22,785 nt of DNA, taken from Rubritepida sp. (GTDB taxonomy: Bacteria > Pseudomonadota > Alphaproteobacteria > Acetobacterales > Acetobacteraceae). Location: contig JAQGHZ010000029.1 of NCBI GenBank assembly GCA_028291485.1, positions 1 through 22,785 on the forward strand, written 5' to 3'. Shown one piece after another: positions 14,958 through 22,758 of the stretch (within the stretch, counting starts at the first letter, position 1; each line of letters begins with the position of its first letter). The position numbers and the translations under genes are program-made. The notes under the pieces are model-generated. The model saw only the letters and a program-made list of their open reading frames with translations, did not search any database and had not been told where the DNA came from.

Positions 14958-15869
14958 CTAGGGGCTCGGCGTCGGGCGCGTGGGCAGTGAGAGGATATAG
15001 GCCGCGATCGCCTCCCGATCGGTCTGCGGCAGGCCTGCCGTGTTCACCACGACATCCGCCATGCTTGAGCCGACGCGCCGCCCATCCGGCCGCTGGCCCG
15101 TCGTGAGCAGCCTCACCATATCCTCCAGCCGCCAGCCGCCGATCCGTTCCGGCGTGATGTTCGGCACGAAACCGGTGCCTTCCTGGTCCGGGCCGCCGGC
15201 GTAGCGGGTCTTCTCCCGGATCGCGCCGAGGCTGTTGCGGGACGAATGGCATTCGGCGCAATGCGCGACGGCCTGCACGAGATAACGGCCGCGGTTCCAG
15301 GCCGCGTCGCGTGAGGGATCCGGCGAGAGCGGCGTGCGGTCCAGATAGAGCAGCTTCCAGAACCCGACCACGCGGCGAACCGTGAAGGGAAAGGAAAGCT
15401 CATGCGGCGGCGTCCGGCCTGCCACAGCAGGCAGGCTGCGCAGATAGGCCATGAGATCGGCGACATCCTCCGGCTGCATGCGCGCATAGGCGACGTAGGG
15501 CAGCGCCGGGTAGTAGTGCCGGCGGTCCGGCGAAACGCCGGCCATCAGCGCATTCGCGAGATCGACGCCCCGCCAGCGGCCGATGCCGTCCTCCGGGTCG
15601 GGCGAGATATTGGGCGGCCGGAACGTCCCGAACGGCGAGGCGAGTGCTATGCCGCCGCCGAGGCGCAGCCGGTCGCCTTGCCCCGGCGAGGCATGGCAGG
15701 AGGCGCAATCCCCCGCCAGGAAGACGATCTGCCCGCGCGCGGCGTCACCGGTCTCGAATCGAGCGGCATCGGCATCCCCGAAGGCGGGCCGCGGCGCCGA
15801 GGCGATCCACATCGCCGGAACCAGCGCCGCAACCGGCAGCAAGACCATCAGCTGCCAGCGGCGCGGCAT
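14958..15869 (-). CDS. Diheme cytochrome c
   Basis: This 303-residue protein has an N-terminal signal/anchor segment (about 6-25) and two c-type heme sites, CASCH (C55, C58, H59) and CAECH (C204, C207, H208). Each half is a cytochrome c domain (NISPDPEDGIGRW and NITPERIGGW repeat the same structural element), as in the cytochrome subunits of membrane dehydrogenases. The ATG at 15869 is preferred because it overlaps the stop of the molybdopterin enzyme gene as TGATG; an in-frame extension upstream would lie wholly inside that gene. It probably accepts electrons from the Mo enzyme or passes them on to the oxidase encoded opposite. It acts in the periplasm, while the Mo enzyme shows no export signal, which needs explaining. 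Confidence 0.88.
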   Translation of the reverse strand: MPRRWQLMVLLPVAALVPAMWIASAPRPAFGDADAARFETGDAARGQIVFLAGDCASCHASPGQGDRLRLGGGIALASPFGTFRPPNISPDPEDGIGRWRGVDLANALMAGVSPDRRHYYPALPYVAYARMQPEDVADLMAYLRSLPAVAGRTPPHELSFPFTVRRVVGFWKLLYLDRTPLSPDPSRDAAWNRGRYLVQAVAHCAECHSSRNSLGAIREKTRYAGGPDQEGTGFVPNITPERIGGWRLEDMVRLLTTGQRPDGRRVGSSMADVVVNTAGLPQTDREAIAAYILSLPTRPTPSP

Positions 15870-18157
15870 CAGGCTTGCCTGACGATCCGCACCGGGATGG
15901 ATTTCGCTGCGGGTACGTGGCTCTCCTTCGCGTGATGCCATAGCGGCAGCAGCGGATTGCATTCCGGGTAATAACCGGCGACGCAGCCCTCCGGCAGTTC
16001 GAAGGGCACGACCTGCATGTCCCGCACCTCCCGATGAACGTTGTCCTGCACCGCCGCGACGAGATTGACTCGCTCCTCCGGCTGAAGACCGAGCCGGCGC
16101 ATGTCCGCCTCGTTCATCATGACGATGTCGCGGCTTCCATGGATGCCGCGAAACCGGTCGTCATAGCCATAGATCGTGGTGTTGAACTGGTCGTTGCTGC
16201 GCACGGTGATCAGATCCAGCACCCCGCTGCCGCTGATGCGCAGGTCGGGATCCGCCTCCAGGCTGTCCGGGACCAGGAAGTTCGCTCGGCCGGTCTCCGT
16301 CCGCCATTCGCGTTCCCGCGCGGGATTGGCACGGTGGAAGCCGCCCGGCTCCCGCATGCGCCTACTGTATTCCGCATACCATTCCGGATAGGTCGCGGCG
16401 ATCGCCTCGCGAATCAGCTCGTAATCGCCGACCCAGGCGTCCCAGTCGAGCTTCGGGTTCGACGGCAGCGTCGCCTTGGCGATGCCGGCGATGATGGCGT
16501 GCTCCGAGCGCAGGTGCGGGCTGGCCGGCTCGCGAAGTCCGCGCGAGGCGTGGATGAAGGAGGTGCTGTCCTCCGTGGAGACGGTCTGCGGTCCGGTCGC
16601 CTGCCGGTCGATCTCGATGCGGCTGAGGCACGGGAGCAGATAGGCCACCTCGCCGTGGATCAGGTGGCTGCGGTTGAGCTTGGTGGTGATCATGACCGTC
16701 ATGCGCAGCCGCCGCCATGCGCGCTCCAGCAGATGACGCTCGGGCAGTGAGCGGACCAGGTTCCCGCCCAGCTGGAACACCGCGCGCACCTCGCCCGAGA
16801 TCACCTTGCCCGCGGCTTCGACGGAATCGACGCCCTTCTTCCGCGGTGGCTCGAAGCCGAACATCCGGCCCATCTCGTCCAGCGGCGCGAGCTCCGGCTT
16901 CTCGGTGATCCAGACCGCGCGCTGCCCCTGCACGTTGGAGTGCCCGCGCACGGGGCAGATGCCGGCGCCGATGCGGCCGATATTGCCGCGCAGCAGCAGG
17001 AGCGCGACGAGCATCTGCACGGTCTCCACGCCCATGCGGTGCTGCGTGAGGCCCATGCCAAAGAGGGCCAGCGTGTTGCGCGCGGCGGCATATTGCCGCG
17101 CGACGCTTTCGAGGGCCTCACGCGTCAGCCCGGACCGCTGCTCGATGGCCGGCCAATCGTGCTTCCGCACGGCCCGTGCGAAATCCTCGAAGCCATGCGT
17201 GTGCGCCTCGACAAAGGCGTGGTCGATCAGCGGCACTTCGCCCTTCCGGCGCGCCTCCTCGTCCCAATCCAGCAGCAGGCGACAGATGCCGACCATCGCG
17301 GCCATGTCGCCGCCCGGACGCAGCCGATGGTCCTCCGAGGCGATCCGCCGCGAGCCGGTCGCCACCATCTGGAGGGGATTCTGCGGGTTGACGAAGCGTT
17401 CCAGCCCACGCTCGCGCAGCGGGTTGAAATTGATGATCGGCACCCCGCGCTGCGCCGCCTCGTCGAGCTGGTGCAGCATGCGCGGGCTGTTGGTCGCGGT
17501 GTTCTGGCCGAAGATCAGGATGCAGTCGGTCTTCTCGAAATCCTCCAGCGTCACCGTGCCGACCGGCACCCCGATCACCTTCGGCAACGCGACCGATGTG
17601 CTCTCGTGGCACATGTTGGAGCTGTCGGGCAGGTTGTTGGTGCCATAGAGCCGCGCGAACAGCTGGTACATGTAGGCGGCTTCGTTCGAGGCGCGACCGG
17701 AGGCGTAGAAGACGGCCGCGTCCGGCGGCATCGCTTGCAGCTCCTCGCCGATGTGCCGGAAGGCTTCCTCCCAGGAGACCGGCTCATACCGGTCGGTTTC
17801 CGGATTCCAGCGCATCGGCTCCGTGAGCCGCCCCGCCTGTTCGAGCTCGTGATCGGACAGGGCTTCGAGCGCCGTCACGCTCTGTCGCGCGAGGAACTCC
17901 GGGTCGATCTTCTCGCTGGTCAGGTCCCAGGCCGTGGCCTTCGCGCCGTTCTCGCAGAACTCGAAGACATGTGGCGGATGCGGCTTGGCCCAGGCGCAGG
18001 AGATGCACATGAAGCCGCCGTGCTTGTTCTGCTGCCGCAGGGCCAGGGTGGTGCTGGGGGCGTGGCCTTCGCGCTTCAGGATCGCTCCGAGCGCTCCCAC
18101 CGATCCCCAGCCCCCGGACGGGCCATGGAACTCCTTGCGTACGACCTTGCCCGACAT
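15869..18157 (-). CDS. FdhF/YdeP-type molybdopterin oxidoreductase
   Basis: This 762-residue protein belongs to the formate dehydrogenase-alpha-like family that includes E. coli YdeP, whose length is nearly the same. Three N-terminal cysteines lie at C51, C54 and C68 (CISCAWAKP and FEFC), a pattern unlike the four-cysteine cluster of standard formate dehydrogenases. The likely molybdenum ligand is C183 in SSNMCHES. Other MGD-family segments are FYASGRASNEAAYMYQLFARL, FGQNTATNSPR, GHSNVQGQRAVW and a C-terminal dinucleotide-binding domain (ITVRSNDQFNTTIYG). No twin-arginine signal is visible, suggesting a cytoplasmic enzyme. The substrate is unknown; formate is only one possibility. The ATG at 18157 has GAGG 8 nt upstream and begins the conserved MSGKVVRKE region. 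Its neighbour is a diheme cytochrome c gene. Confidence 0.9.
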   Translation of the reverse strand: MSGKVVRKEFHGPSGGWGSVGALGAILKREGHAPSTTLALRQQNKHGGFMCISCAWAKPHPPHVFEFCENGAKATAWDLTSEKIDPEFLARQSVTALEALSDHELEQAGRLTEPMRWNPETDRYEPVSWEEAFRHIGEELQAMPPDAAVFYASGRASNEAAYMYQLFARLYGTNNLPDSSNMCHESTSVALPKVIGVPVGTVTLEDFEKTDCILIFGQNTATNSPRMLHQLDEAAQRGVPIINFNPLRERGLERFVNPQNPLQMVATGSRRIASEDHRLRPGGDMAAMVGICRLLLDWDEEARRKGEVPLIDHAFVEAHTHGFEDFARAVRKHDWPAIEQRSGLTREALESVARQYAAARNTLALFGMGLTQHRMGVETVQMLVALLLLRGNIGRIGAGICPVRGHSNVQGQRAVWITEKPELAPLDEMGRMFGFEPPRKKGVDSVEAAGKVISGEVRAVFQLGGNLVRSLPERHLLERAWRRLRMTVMITTKLNRSHLIHGEVAYLLPCLSRIEIDRQATGPQTVSTEDSTSFIHASRGLREPASPHLRSEHAIIAGIAKATLPSNPKLDWDAWVGDYELIREAIAATYPEWYAEYSRRMREPGGFHRANPAREREWRTETGRANFLVPDSLEADPDLRISGSGVLDLITVRSNDQFNTTIYGYDDRFRGIHGSRDIVMMNEADMRRLGLQPEERVNLVAAVQDNVHREVRDMQVVPFELPEGCVAGYYPECNPLLPLWHHAKESHVPAAKSIPVRIVRQA

Positions 18158-18254
18158 GCTGCGCGCCTCACGTAATGACTTCCAGCTCGCAACGAGAACT
18201 GCCGGGGCGCGGGGCGGTTGCGGTGCGTGAAGTAATCTTGGAACGATATGCTCG

Positions 18255-18282
18255 ATTATACTTACGCGGGCGGCAGAACAAA
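18255..18282 (-). promoter_or_regulatory. Predicted promoter for the molybdopterin oxidoreductase operon
   Basis: A perfect TATAAT (18260-18255 on the minus strand) is preceded after 16 nt by TTTGTT (18282-18277). A six-of-six -10 is unusual in this GC-rich sequence. Transcription would start near 18248, giving a leader of about 90 nt. The remaining bases between the DUF2934 gene and this operon (18158-18400) hold nothing else I can support. Confidence 0.5.
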
Positions 18283-18400
18283 CGCTGTGATCCGGATCCG
18301 CGCCGGACGATTCCACACGGCCCACATGCCTGCCCGGACTCGGAGCTGCACAGGCATGGAAGGTGGCGACATCCCTCAGCGGCCGCTCAAATCGAGCCCT

Positions 18401-18640
18401 CTACTCCTGGGCAAGCTTCGTCTCGCCCGTGGCGCCCGTGACGACAGAGGAGGATGGCGGATCGCTGGCAGGAAAGCTCCCCGCCACCTCCTTGTCGAGC
18501 TTCGCCTCCTCTTGATCGATCTCGATCTTGGCCTGGAACCAGAAGCGCTCCTCCCCGCCGTCGGGGGAGCCGGCTGCTTCCCAGAGCTGGTACGCCTTCT
18601 TGCGGATGCGATCCTGCTGCATCGAATATTCGTCCGACAT
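18401..18640 (-). CDS. DUF2934 domain protein
   Basis: This 79-residue protein matches DUF2934. The N-terminal block runs from R11 and includes IRKKAYQLWEAAGSPDGGEE and FWFQAKIEI, the R-x-AY-x-LWE-AG-P-G-x3-FW pattern. The C-terminal half carries a SFPASDPPSSS segment that recurs in many small alphaproteobacterial proteins. It is soluble, acidic and lacks cysteines. The function is unknown; members are often stress-associated small proteins, a statement from memory. GGGAGGGG just upstream makes the ATG at 18640 secure. A CAAATGTTA element lies 86 bp upstream. Confidence 0.85.
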   Translation of the reverse strand: MSDEYSMQQDRIRKKAYQLWEAAGSPDGGEERFWFQAKIEIDQEEAKLDKEVAGSFPASDPPSSSVVTGATGETKLAQE

Positions 18641-18725
18641 GATGCCCCTCCCTGAACAGGACGTTCACAGGTGGAACCCAGTGGACCAGGGGAAGTTTCG
18701 GACAAGCGACCCAAGTAACTCTCAA

Positions 18726-18734
18726 CAAATGTTA
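18726..18734 (-). repeat. CAAATGTTA element, copy 3
   Basis: ACAAATGTTAG at 18725-18735 is identical over 11 bases to copy 1 at 5546. On the minus strand it reads TAACATTTG and lies 86 bp upstream of the DUF2934 start codon, a reasonable promoter position. Confidence 0.6.
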
Positions 18735-18987
18735 GTATCTCCAGCCCGCAGGCACGATCTCCACTTTCGTCATGAAGAAGACAGGCAACCCTCGTCGGAC
18801 GCGATCCGTTGGAAGGGCGTAACCCCTGGTTCCTGGAATTCGACATGGTCCTGAAGGACATCGCGCCGAGCGCACCGTAGCGAAGACCCGTCGTGTTCCC
18901 CATGGCGTCCTCCGGCAGGACAACGGCGCCGGCGAGACTTCATTTCCGTGCCGGCCATGCGCCCCGGGCGTCGGGCGGGACCGGTGT

Positions 18988-19011
18988 GGCCGTGTCGGCT
19001 CCGACACGGCC
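18988..19011. repeat. Perfect palindrome with 11-bp arms downstream of the mfd-like gene
   Basis: GGCCGTGTCGG and CCGACACGGCC flank a CT spacer, 49 bp beyond the stop of the mfd-like gene. It is the strongest dyad I noticed in the window. It could end mfd transcription as a GC-rich hairpin, although no T-run follows on the minus strand, or it could be a protein-binding site or intergenic palindromic element. Confidence 0.4.
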
Positions 19012-19059
19012 CGGCCGGATCACTCCCGGTGCCAGTCGCGCCGCGTCGCGGCCCTGCGA

Positions 19060-22000
19060 TCAGGCCGCCTTCCTCCCGTGCGGGCGCCGCGATAGGCACG
19101 CCAGCAGTTCCGTCGCAGCCGCGATCCGCGCCGCCTCATTCCCGCTCTCCCGCATCAGGAGAATCCGATCGCCCCGGCGCTCAAGCGGCGGGGAAGCGGG
19201 CGGCGGCTCCGCCCGGAATGTCGCCGCGGCCGCGTTCGGACCCACATCCATCCGGGCGATGCCGAGGCGGCGGCACTCCATCCGCAGACGCGCCAGCGTC
19301 AGGAGATTCACGAAGGCTTCCGGGGGCGGGCCGAAGCGATCCCGCACCTCGTCCTCGAAGTCCTCGAGCGCCGGCAGGTCGCCGCGGCGGATCATCGCCG
19401 CGAGCCGCGCGTGCAGCTCGACGCGCAACCCGTCCTCCTCCACCAGCTCTTCGGGAATGCCCGCCGAGATCTCGATGGCGAGAGCCGGCGTCCATTCCTC
19501 CGGCACGGCCTCGCCCCGCGCCTCACGGAAGGCGCGCTCCAGCAGGTGCTGGTAGAGATCCAGGCCGATCAGCTTCATGTGGCCCGCCTGGCTTTCGCCC
19601 AGCAGGTCTCCCGCGCCGCGCAGGTCCATGTCCCGCGCGCTGATGGCAAAGCCCGCGCCCACACGGTCGAAGGCCTCCAGCGTCTTGAGGCGCTTCAGCG
19701 TCAGGGGCGTCGGCGGCTGCGCGGGATCGGTGAGGAGGAAGATGGTGCCGCGCACGCGGCCGCGCCCCACGCGTCCCCGCAGCTGATGCAGCTGCCCGAG
19801 CCCGAAGCGATCCGCGCGCCACACCAGCATCGTGTTCGCCCGCGGGACGTCCAGGCCGGTCTCGACGATGTTCGTCGAGAGGAGGACGTCGCCCTCCCCG
19901 TCCGCGAAGCGCACCAGCGCCGTGTCGATTTCGGCCGGAGGGAGCTCTCCATGCGCCTCGATCACCTCCAGCCGGGGCAGCAGGCTCCGGATGCGCTCGC
20001 GCATCGCCGGCAGGTCCTCGATGCGCGAGCAGACCACGAAGCTTTGGCCGCCGCGCCGCTTCTCCCGTTCGAGCGCCTGGCGGAGCAGCGCGTCGTCCAG
20101 CGGCGCATGCGTCGTGCGGATCGGCTGCCGCCGTCCCGGCGGAGTGGCGATGACGCTGAGATCCTCCAGCTCCAGCAGCGCCGTCTGAAGGGTGCGCGGG
20201 ATCGGCGTGGCGGTCATGGAGAGGACATGGCAGTCGGCGGCCAGCTGCCGCAGCGCCGCCTTCTGTCGCGCGCCGAAGCGCTGCTCCTCGTCGATGACGA
20301 CCAGGCCGAGCTGCCTGAAGCGCACGCCCTTGCCGAACAGCGCCTGGGTGCCAATGGCAATGCGCACGCTGCCCTCGGCGAGCCCGTCCTTCACCTCCTT
20401 CGCCTCCGCCTTGGACGAGAGGCGTGACAACTGCTCGATGCGCACCGGGCCCTCCCTGGTCTCGAGGCCGGCGAACCGCCGCCGGAAGGTGTTGAGATGC
20501 TGCCGGACGAGCACGGTCGTGGGCGCCAGCACCGCCACCTGCAACCCCGCGAAGACGGCCACCGCGGCGGCGTGCAGCGCAACCTCCGTCTTCCCGAAGC
20601 CGACATCCCCGCAGATGAGCCGGTTCATCGGGCGGCCCGAGCCGAGGTCGGAAAGCACGGCCTTGATGGCTTCGGACTGGTCTTCGGTGAGGCTGTGCGG
20701 AAAGCCCGCGGCGAAGCGATCGTAGAGGGCGCCCCGAGGCCGGATCGCCGGCGCCGTAAGCTCCGCGCGCTCCCGGGCCACCTGCGCCATGGCCGCGGCG
20801 GTCTCGCGGATCTGCGCCTCCACCTCCTGCCGACGCTTCGCCCAGGCCTCGCCGCCCAGCCGGTCGAGCGTCACGCCCTCCGCCTCCGCGCCATAGCGCC
20901 AGAGCCGGTCCATCTCGTCGAGCGGGATGAGCTGCGACTTGCCGCCGGCATACTCAAGCTTCAGGCAATCCGTCGTCGCCTCGCCGAGGGTGACGGTCTC
21001 CAGCCCGCGCAGGGCGCCCAGCCCGTGATCGAGATGGATGACGGCGTCGCCGGGCTGGAGCGTCCCCTCCGCCGTGGCGAGGAGCTTCCGGCGCTCCGCC
21101 TCGTCGCGGCGAGCGCCGGCGTGACGCACGTCCGAGGGCGCGATCACGATGGCGCCCTCCGCCGCGAAGCTGGAGGCGAGGAGCCCGTCCAGAACGCCGA
21201 AGGCGCCCGGCGGCGCGTCGCGCAGAGCAGCCCAGGAGGTGAAGGCGACCACCTCCAGACCAAGCCTCTGGCGGATGATCCGCAGCAGCGCGAGCGTCGT
21301 TCGGTGGCGGCTGCCGGACAGGGCGACGCGAAGCCCGGCCGCGAGCTTTTCCTCCAGGAATTCGAGGAAGGCCTCCTCGGGCTTCGGCGTCCCGAGGAAG
21401 CGCGGAGCCGGCGATTCCTCCGTCTGCGAGGGCCGGATGGTGATGATCTCCCTACCCGCCAGGGTCTTCCGCCAGGCGGCACAGAGCAGGTAAAGGGCGT
21501 CGGGTTCGGAAGGCGCAAATCCCGCGCCGTCCTGAGGCGCCACGGCGCGCAGCCGGTAGGCGTCCCTGACCTCAGCGGCGCGCTGATCGGCCAGGGATTC
21601 GATCTCGCTGTCCAGCACGACCGGCGCGTCCGGCAGCAGATCGAACACGGTCACGAGCCTGGGGTGGAAGGCGGCCAGGCTGTGCTCGATGCCGGGCTCG
21701 TGGGACAGGTCCGAGTCCGGCGGCAGCACGAGTTCGGAGGCGGGGCCCAGGGAAACCGCCTCCGCCTCGCCGATGCTGCGCTGGGTGAGCGGATCGTATT
21801 GTCGGATCGCCGCGATACCGCCGTCGCGGAATTCGACCCGGAAGGGATGGCCCGTGCTGCCGGCGGGATAGACATCCAGCACCGATCCGAGGAGCGCCGC
21901 CTCGCCCGGCTCGTCCACGCGGTCCTCGAAGACATAGCCGAGGGAGCGGAGCTCACCTTCCAGCTGCGCGCCGTCGATCTCCTGGCCGAGCTGCAGGCTG

Positions 22001-22338
22001 AGCTCGCGATGGATCTCGGGCGGCGGCAGGCGCTGCATCGCCGCGTTCACCGGCGCGATCAGCAGCCGCGGCGTGGGGCCGGAACCGGCGCAGGCTCTCA
22101 GGACGGCCATCCGCTGGCCCATCACCTGGCGCGAGGGCGATGTGCGGTCGTAGGGTAGGCAGTCCCAGCCGGGCAGGAGGTGCGTCGCCACGTCAGGCGC
22201 AAGTGCCCGCGCGGCCTGCGCCAGGCGCCCCGCGCGACTCTCGCTCCGGGCGATGATAAGGATGCTGCCCGAACGAGCGGCCAGCTCGACGAGGGCGGCG
22301 GCCAGTCCCCCTTCGGATTCTTCTTCGACTTCGTTCAC
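19060..22338 (-). CDS. Mfd-like transcription-repair coupling translocase, probable paralogue
   Basis: This 1092-residue protein has the Mfd domain order. A UvrB-like N-terminal module (about 1-190; LLPGWDCLPYDRTSPSR at 54-70) is followed by an RNA-polymerase interaction domain (about 430-485; GDAVIHLDHGLGALRGLE, LEYAGGKSQLIPLDEMDRL), then a RecG-like motor with Walker A GDVGFGKTE (577-585), DEEQRFG (683-689), and GLGQLHQLRGRVGRG in the second lobe, and a C-terminal D7-like domain. Canonical Mfd is about 1150 residues, so it is slightly short. Two of three residues that contact UvrA in E. coli Mfd appear replaced (L150 for R165 and R171 for F185). The GTG at 22338 is chosen because GGAAGG lies 6 nt upstream; a TTG at 22368 is less likely. 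It would push stalled RNA polymerase off DNA using ATP. No partner gene lies beside it. Confidence 0.88.
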   Translation of the reverse strand: MNEVEEESEGGLAAALVELAARSGSILIIARSESRAGRLAQAARALAPDVATHLLPGWDCLPYDRTSPSRQVMGQRMAVLRACAGSGPTPRLLIAPVNAAMQRLPPPEIHRELSLQLGQEIDGAQLEGELRSLGYVFEDRVDEPGEAALLGSVLDVYPAGSTGHPFRVEFRDGGIAAIRQYDPLTQRSIGEAEAVSLGPASELVLPPDSDLSHEPGIEHSLAAFHPRLVTVFDLLPDAPVVLDSEIESLADQRAAEVRDAYRLRAVAPQDGAGFAPSEPDALYLLCAAWRKTLAGREIITIRPSQTEESPAPRFLGTPKPEEAFLEFLEEKLAAGLRVALSGSRHRTTLALLRIIRQRLGLEVVAFTSWAALRDAPPGAFGVLDGLLASSFAAEGAIVIAPSDVRHAGARRDEAERRKLLATAEGTLQPGDAVIHLDHGLGALRGLETVTLGEATTDCLKLEYAGGKSQLIPLDEMDRLWRYGAEAEGVTLDRLGGEAWAKRRQEVEAQIRETAAAMAQVARERAELTAPAIRPRGALYDRFAAGFPHSLTEDQSEAIKAVLSDLGSGRPMNRLICGDVGFGKTEVALHAAAVAVFAGLQVAVLAPTTVLVRQHLNTFRRRFAGLETREGPVRIEQLSRLSSKAEAKEVKDGLAEGSVRIAIGTQALFGKGVRFRQLGLVVIDEEQRFGARQKAALRQLAADCHVLSMTATPIPRTLQTALLELEDLSVIATPPGRRQPIRTTHAPLDDALLRQALEREKRRGGQSFVVCSRIEDLPAMRERIRSLLPRLEVIEAHGELPPAEIDTALVRFADGEGDVLLSTNIVETGLDVPRANTMLVWRADRFGLGQLHQLRGRVGRGRVRGTIFLLTDPAQPPTPLTLKRLKTLEAFDRVGAGFAISARDMDLRGAGDLLGESQAGHMKLIGLDLYQHLLERAFREARGEAVPEEWTPALAIEISAGIPEELVEEDGLRVELHARLAAMIRRGDLPALEDFEDEVRDRFGPPPEAFVNLLTLARLRMECRRLGIARMDVGPNAAAATFRAEPPPASPPLERRGDRILLMRESGNEAARIAAATELLACLSRRPHGRKAA

Positions 22339-22404
22339 CGACGACCTTCCGCCCTCGCAGAACAACAACCCGGAATGGGCAACAACGGCGCTGGATGGAG
22401 AGGC

Positions 22405-22681
22405 CTATCCCGTGAGCCGGTCGATCGTGATCGGCAGACTGCGAATGCGCTTTCCGGTCGCGTGATGAATGGCATTGGCCACCGCCGCGGCGGTGCCGAT
22501 CTCGACGTCGGCACAGGGTGTTCCGTGTCGGCGAAGGTTTTCTCATGGAGCGCCCTGCCGATGCCTATCACGATCCCAACCAGCATCTGGCTGCGCCTTT
22601 GATCGTCAGCGCCGCATCCGGTTCGGCGACCCGCTCGCCGGTACGTTCGGCTGCAGGTGTTGGAATTGTGTGGTCGACCAT
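22405..22681 (-). pseudogene. Collapsed remnant of a xanthine dehydrogenase/aldehyde oxidase large subunit
   Basis: Three pieces of a molybdopterin-binding subunit (PaoC/XdhB-like, usually over 700 residues) remain in order on the minus strand. Piece 1 (22681 to about 22585) starts at an ATG with CAGGAG 6 nt upstream and reads up to ERVAEPDAALTIKGAARC, like the family's N-terminal R-x-D-G-x2-KVTGAARY block. Piece 2 (about 22601-22520), in another frame, reads RRSQMLVGIVIGIGRALHEK, like RSQ-x2-GGI-x2-GIG-x-ALHE near the C-terminus. Piece 3 (22506-22405), in a third register, reads VEIGTAAAVANAIHHATGKR and then LPITIDRL before TAG, the exact C-terminal signature of the family. The central several hundred codons are missing. 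The frame from the ATG stops after 37 codons, so no working enzyme can be made. Confidence 0.75.
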
Positions 22682-22687
22682 CTGGAT

Positions 22688-22734
22688 CTCCTGCCCGGCG
22701 CCGGCGTTCGCAGGCCAAACCCGGCAGGCAGGAG
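22688..22734 (-). promoter_or_regulatory. Inverted repeat covering the ribosome binding site of the oxidase remnant
   Basis: CTCCTGCC (22688-22695) and GGCAGGAG (22727-22734) are perfect 8-bp complements separated by 31 nt that contain further GC-rich complementarity. On the minus-strand transcript the second arm contains the CAGGAG ribosome binding site of the ATG at 22681, so folding would hide it. It may be a leftover regulatory leader of the former gene, or coincidence. Confidence 0.35.
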
Positions 22735-22758
22735 AAAGTTGAAAAAAGATAGTCGTAT

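Larger units (their letters stand above)
18641..19059. other. Intergenic region between the DUF2934 gene and the mfd-like gene
   Basis: These 419 bp hold no gene I can support. Contents seen are the CAAATGTTA element at 18726, a 35-codon plus-strand open stretch (18776-18880) with no start codon near its beginning that might be a gene remnant, and a perfect 11-bp-arm palindrome at 18988-19011. Short open frames on both strands here have compositions typical of GC-rich shadow frames. Confidence 0.6.

Noticed and set aside
18673..18698. GGAAC-N16-AGTT resembling a general stress (EcfG) promoter on the plus strand
   Set aside because: It points away from the DUF2934 gene toward a region without a supported gene, and the -10 does not match CGTT.
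18732..19007. Small minus-strand open frame of about 90 codons between the mfd-like and DUF2934 genes
   Set aside because: No ribosome binding site, no conserved-looking domain, and it spans the palindrome and the CAAATGTTA vicinity; treated as non-coding.
22339..22368. mfd-like gene start at the TTG codon at 22368
   Set aside because: TTG is a rare start and has no ribosome binding site; the GTG at 22338 has GGAAGG 6 nt upstream.
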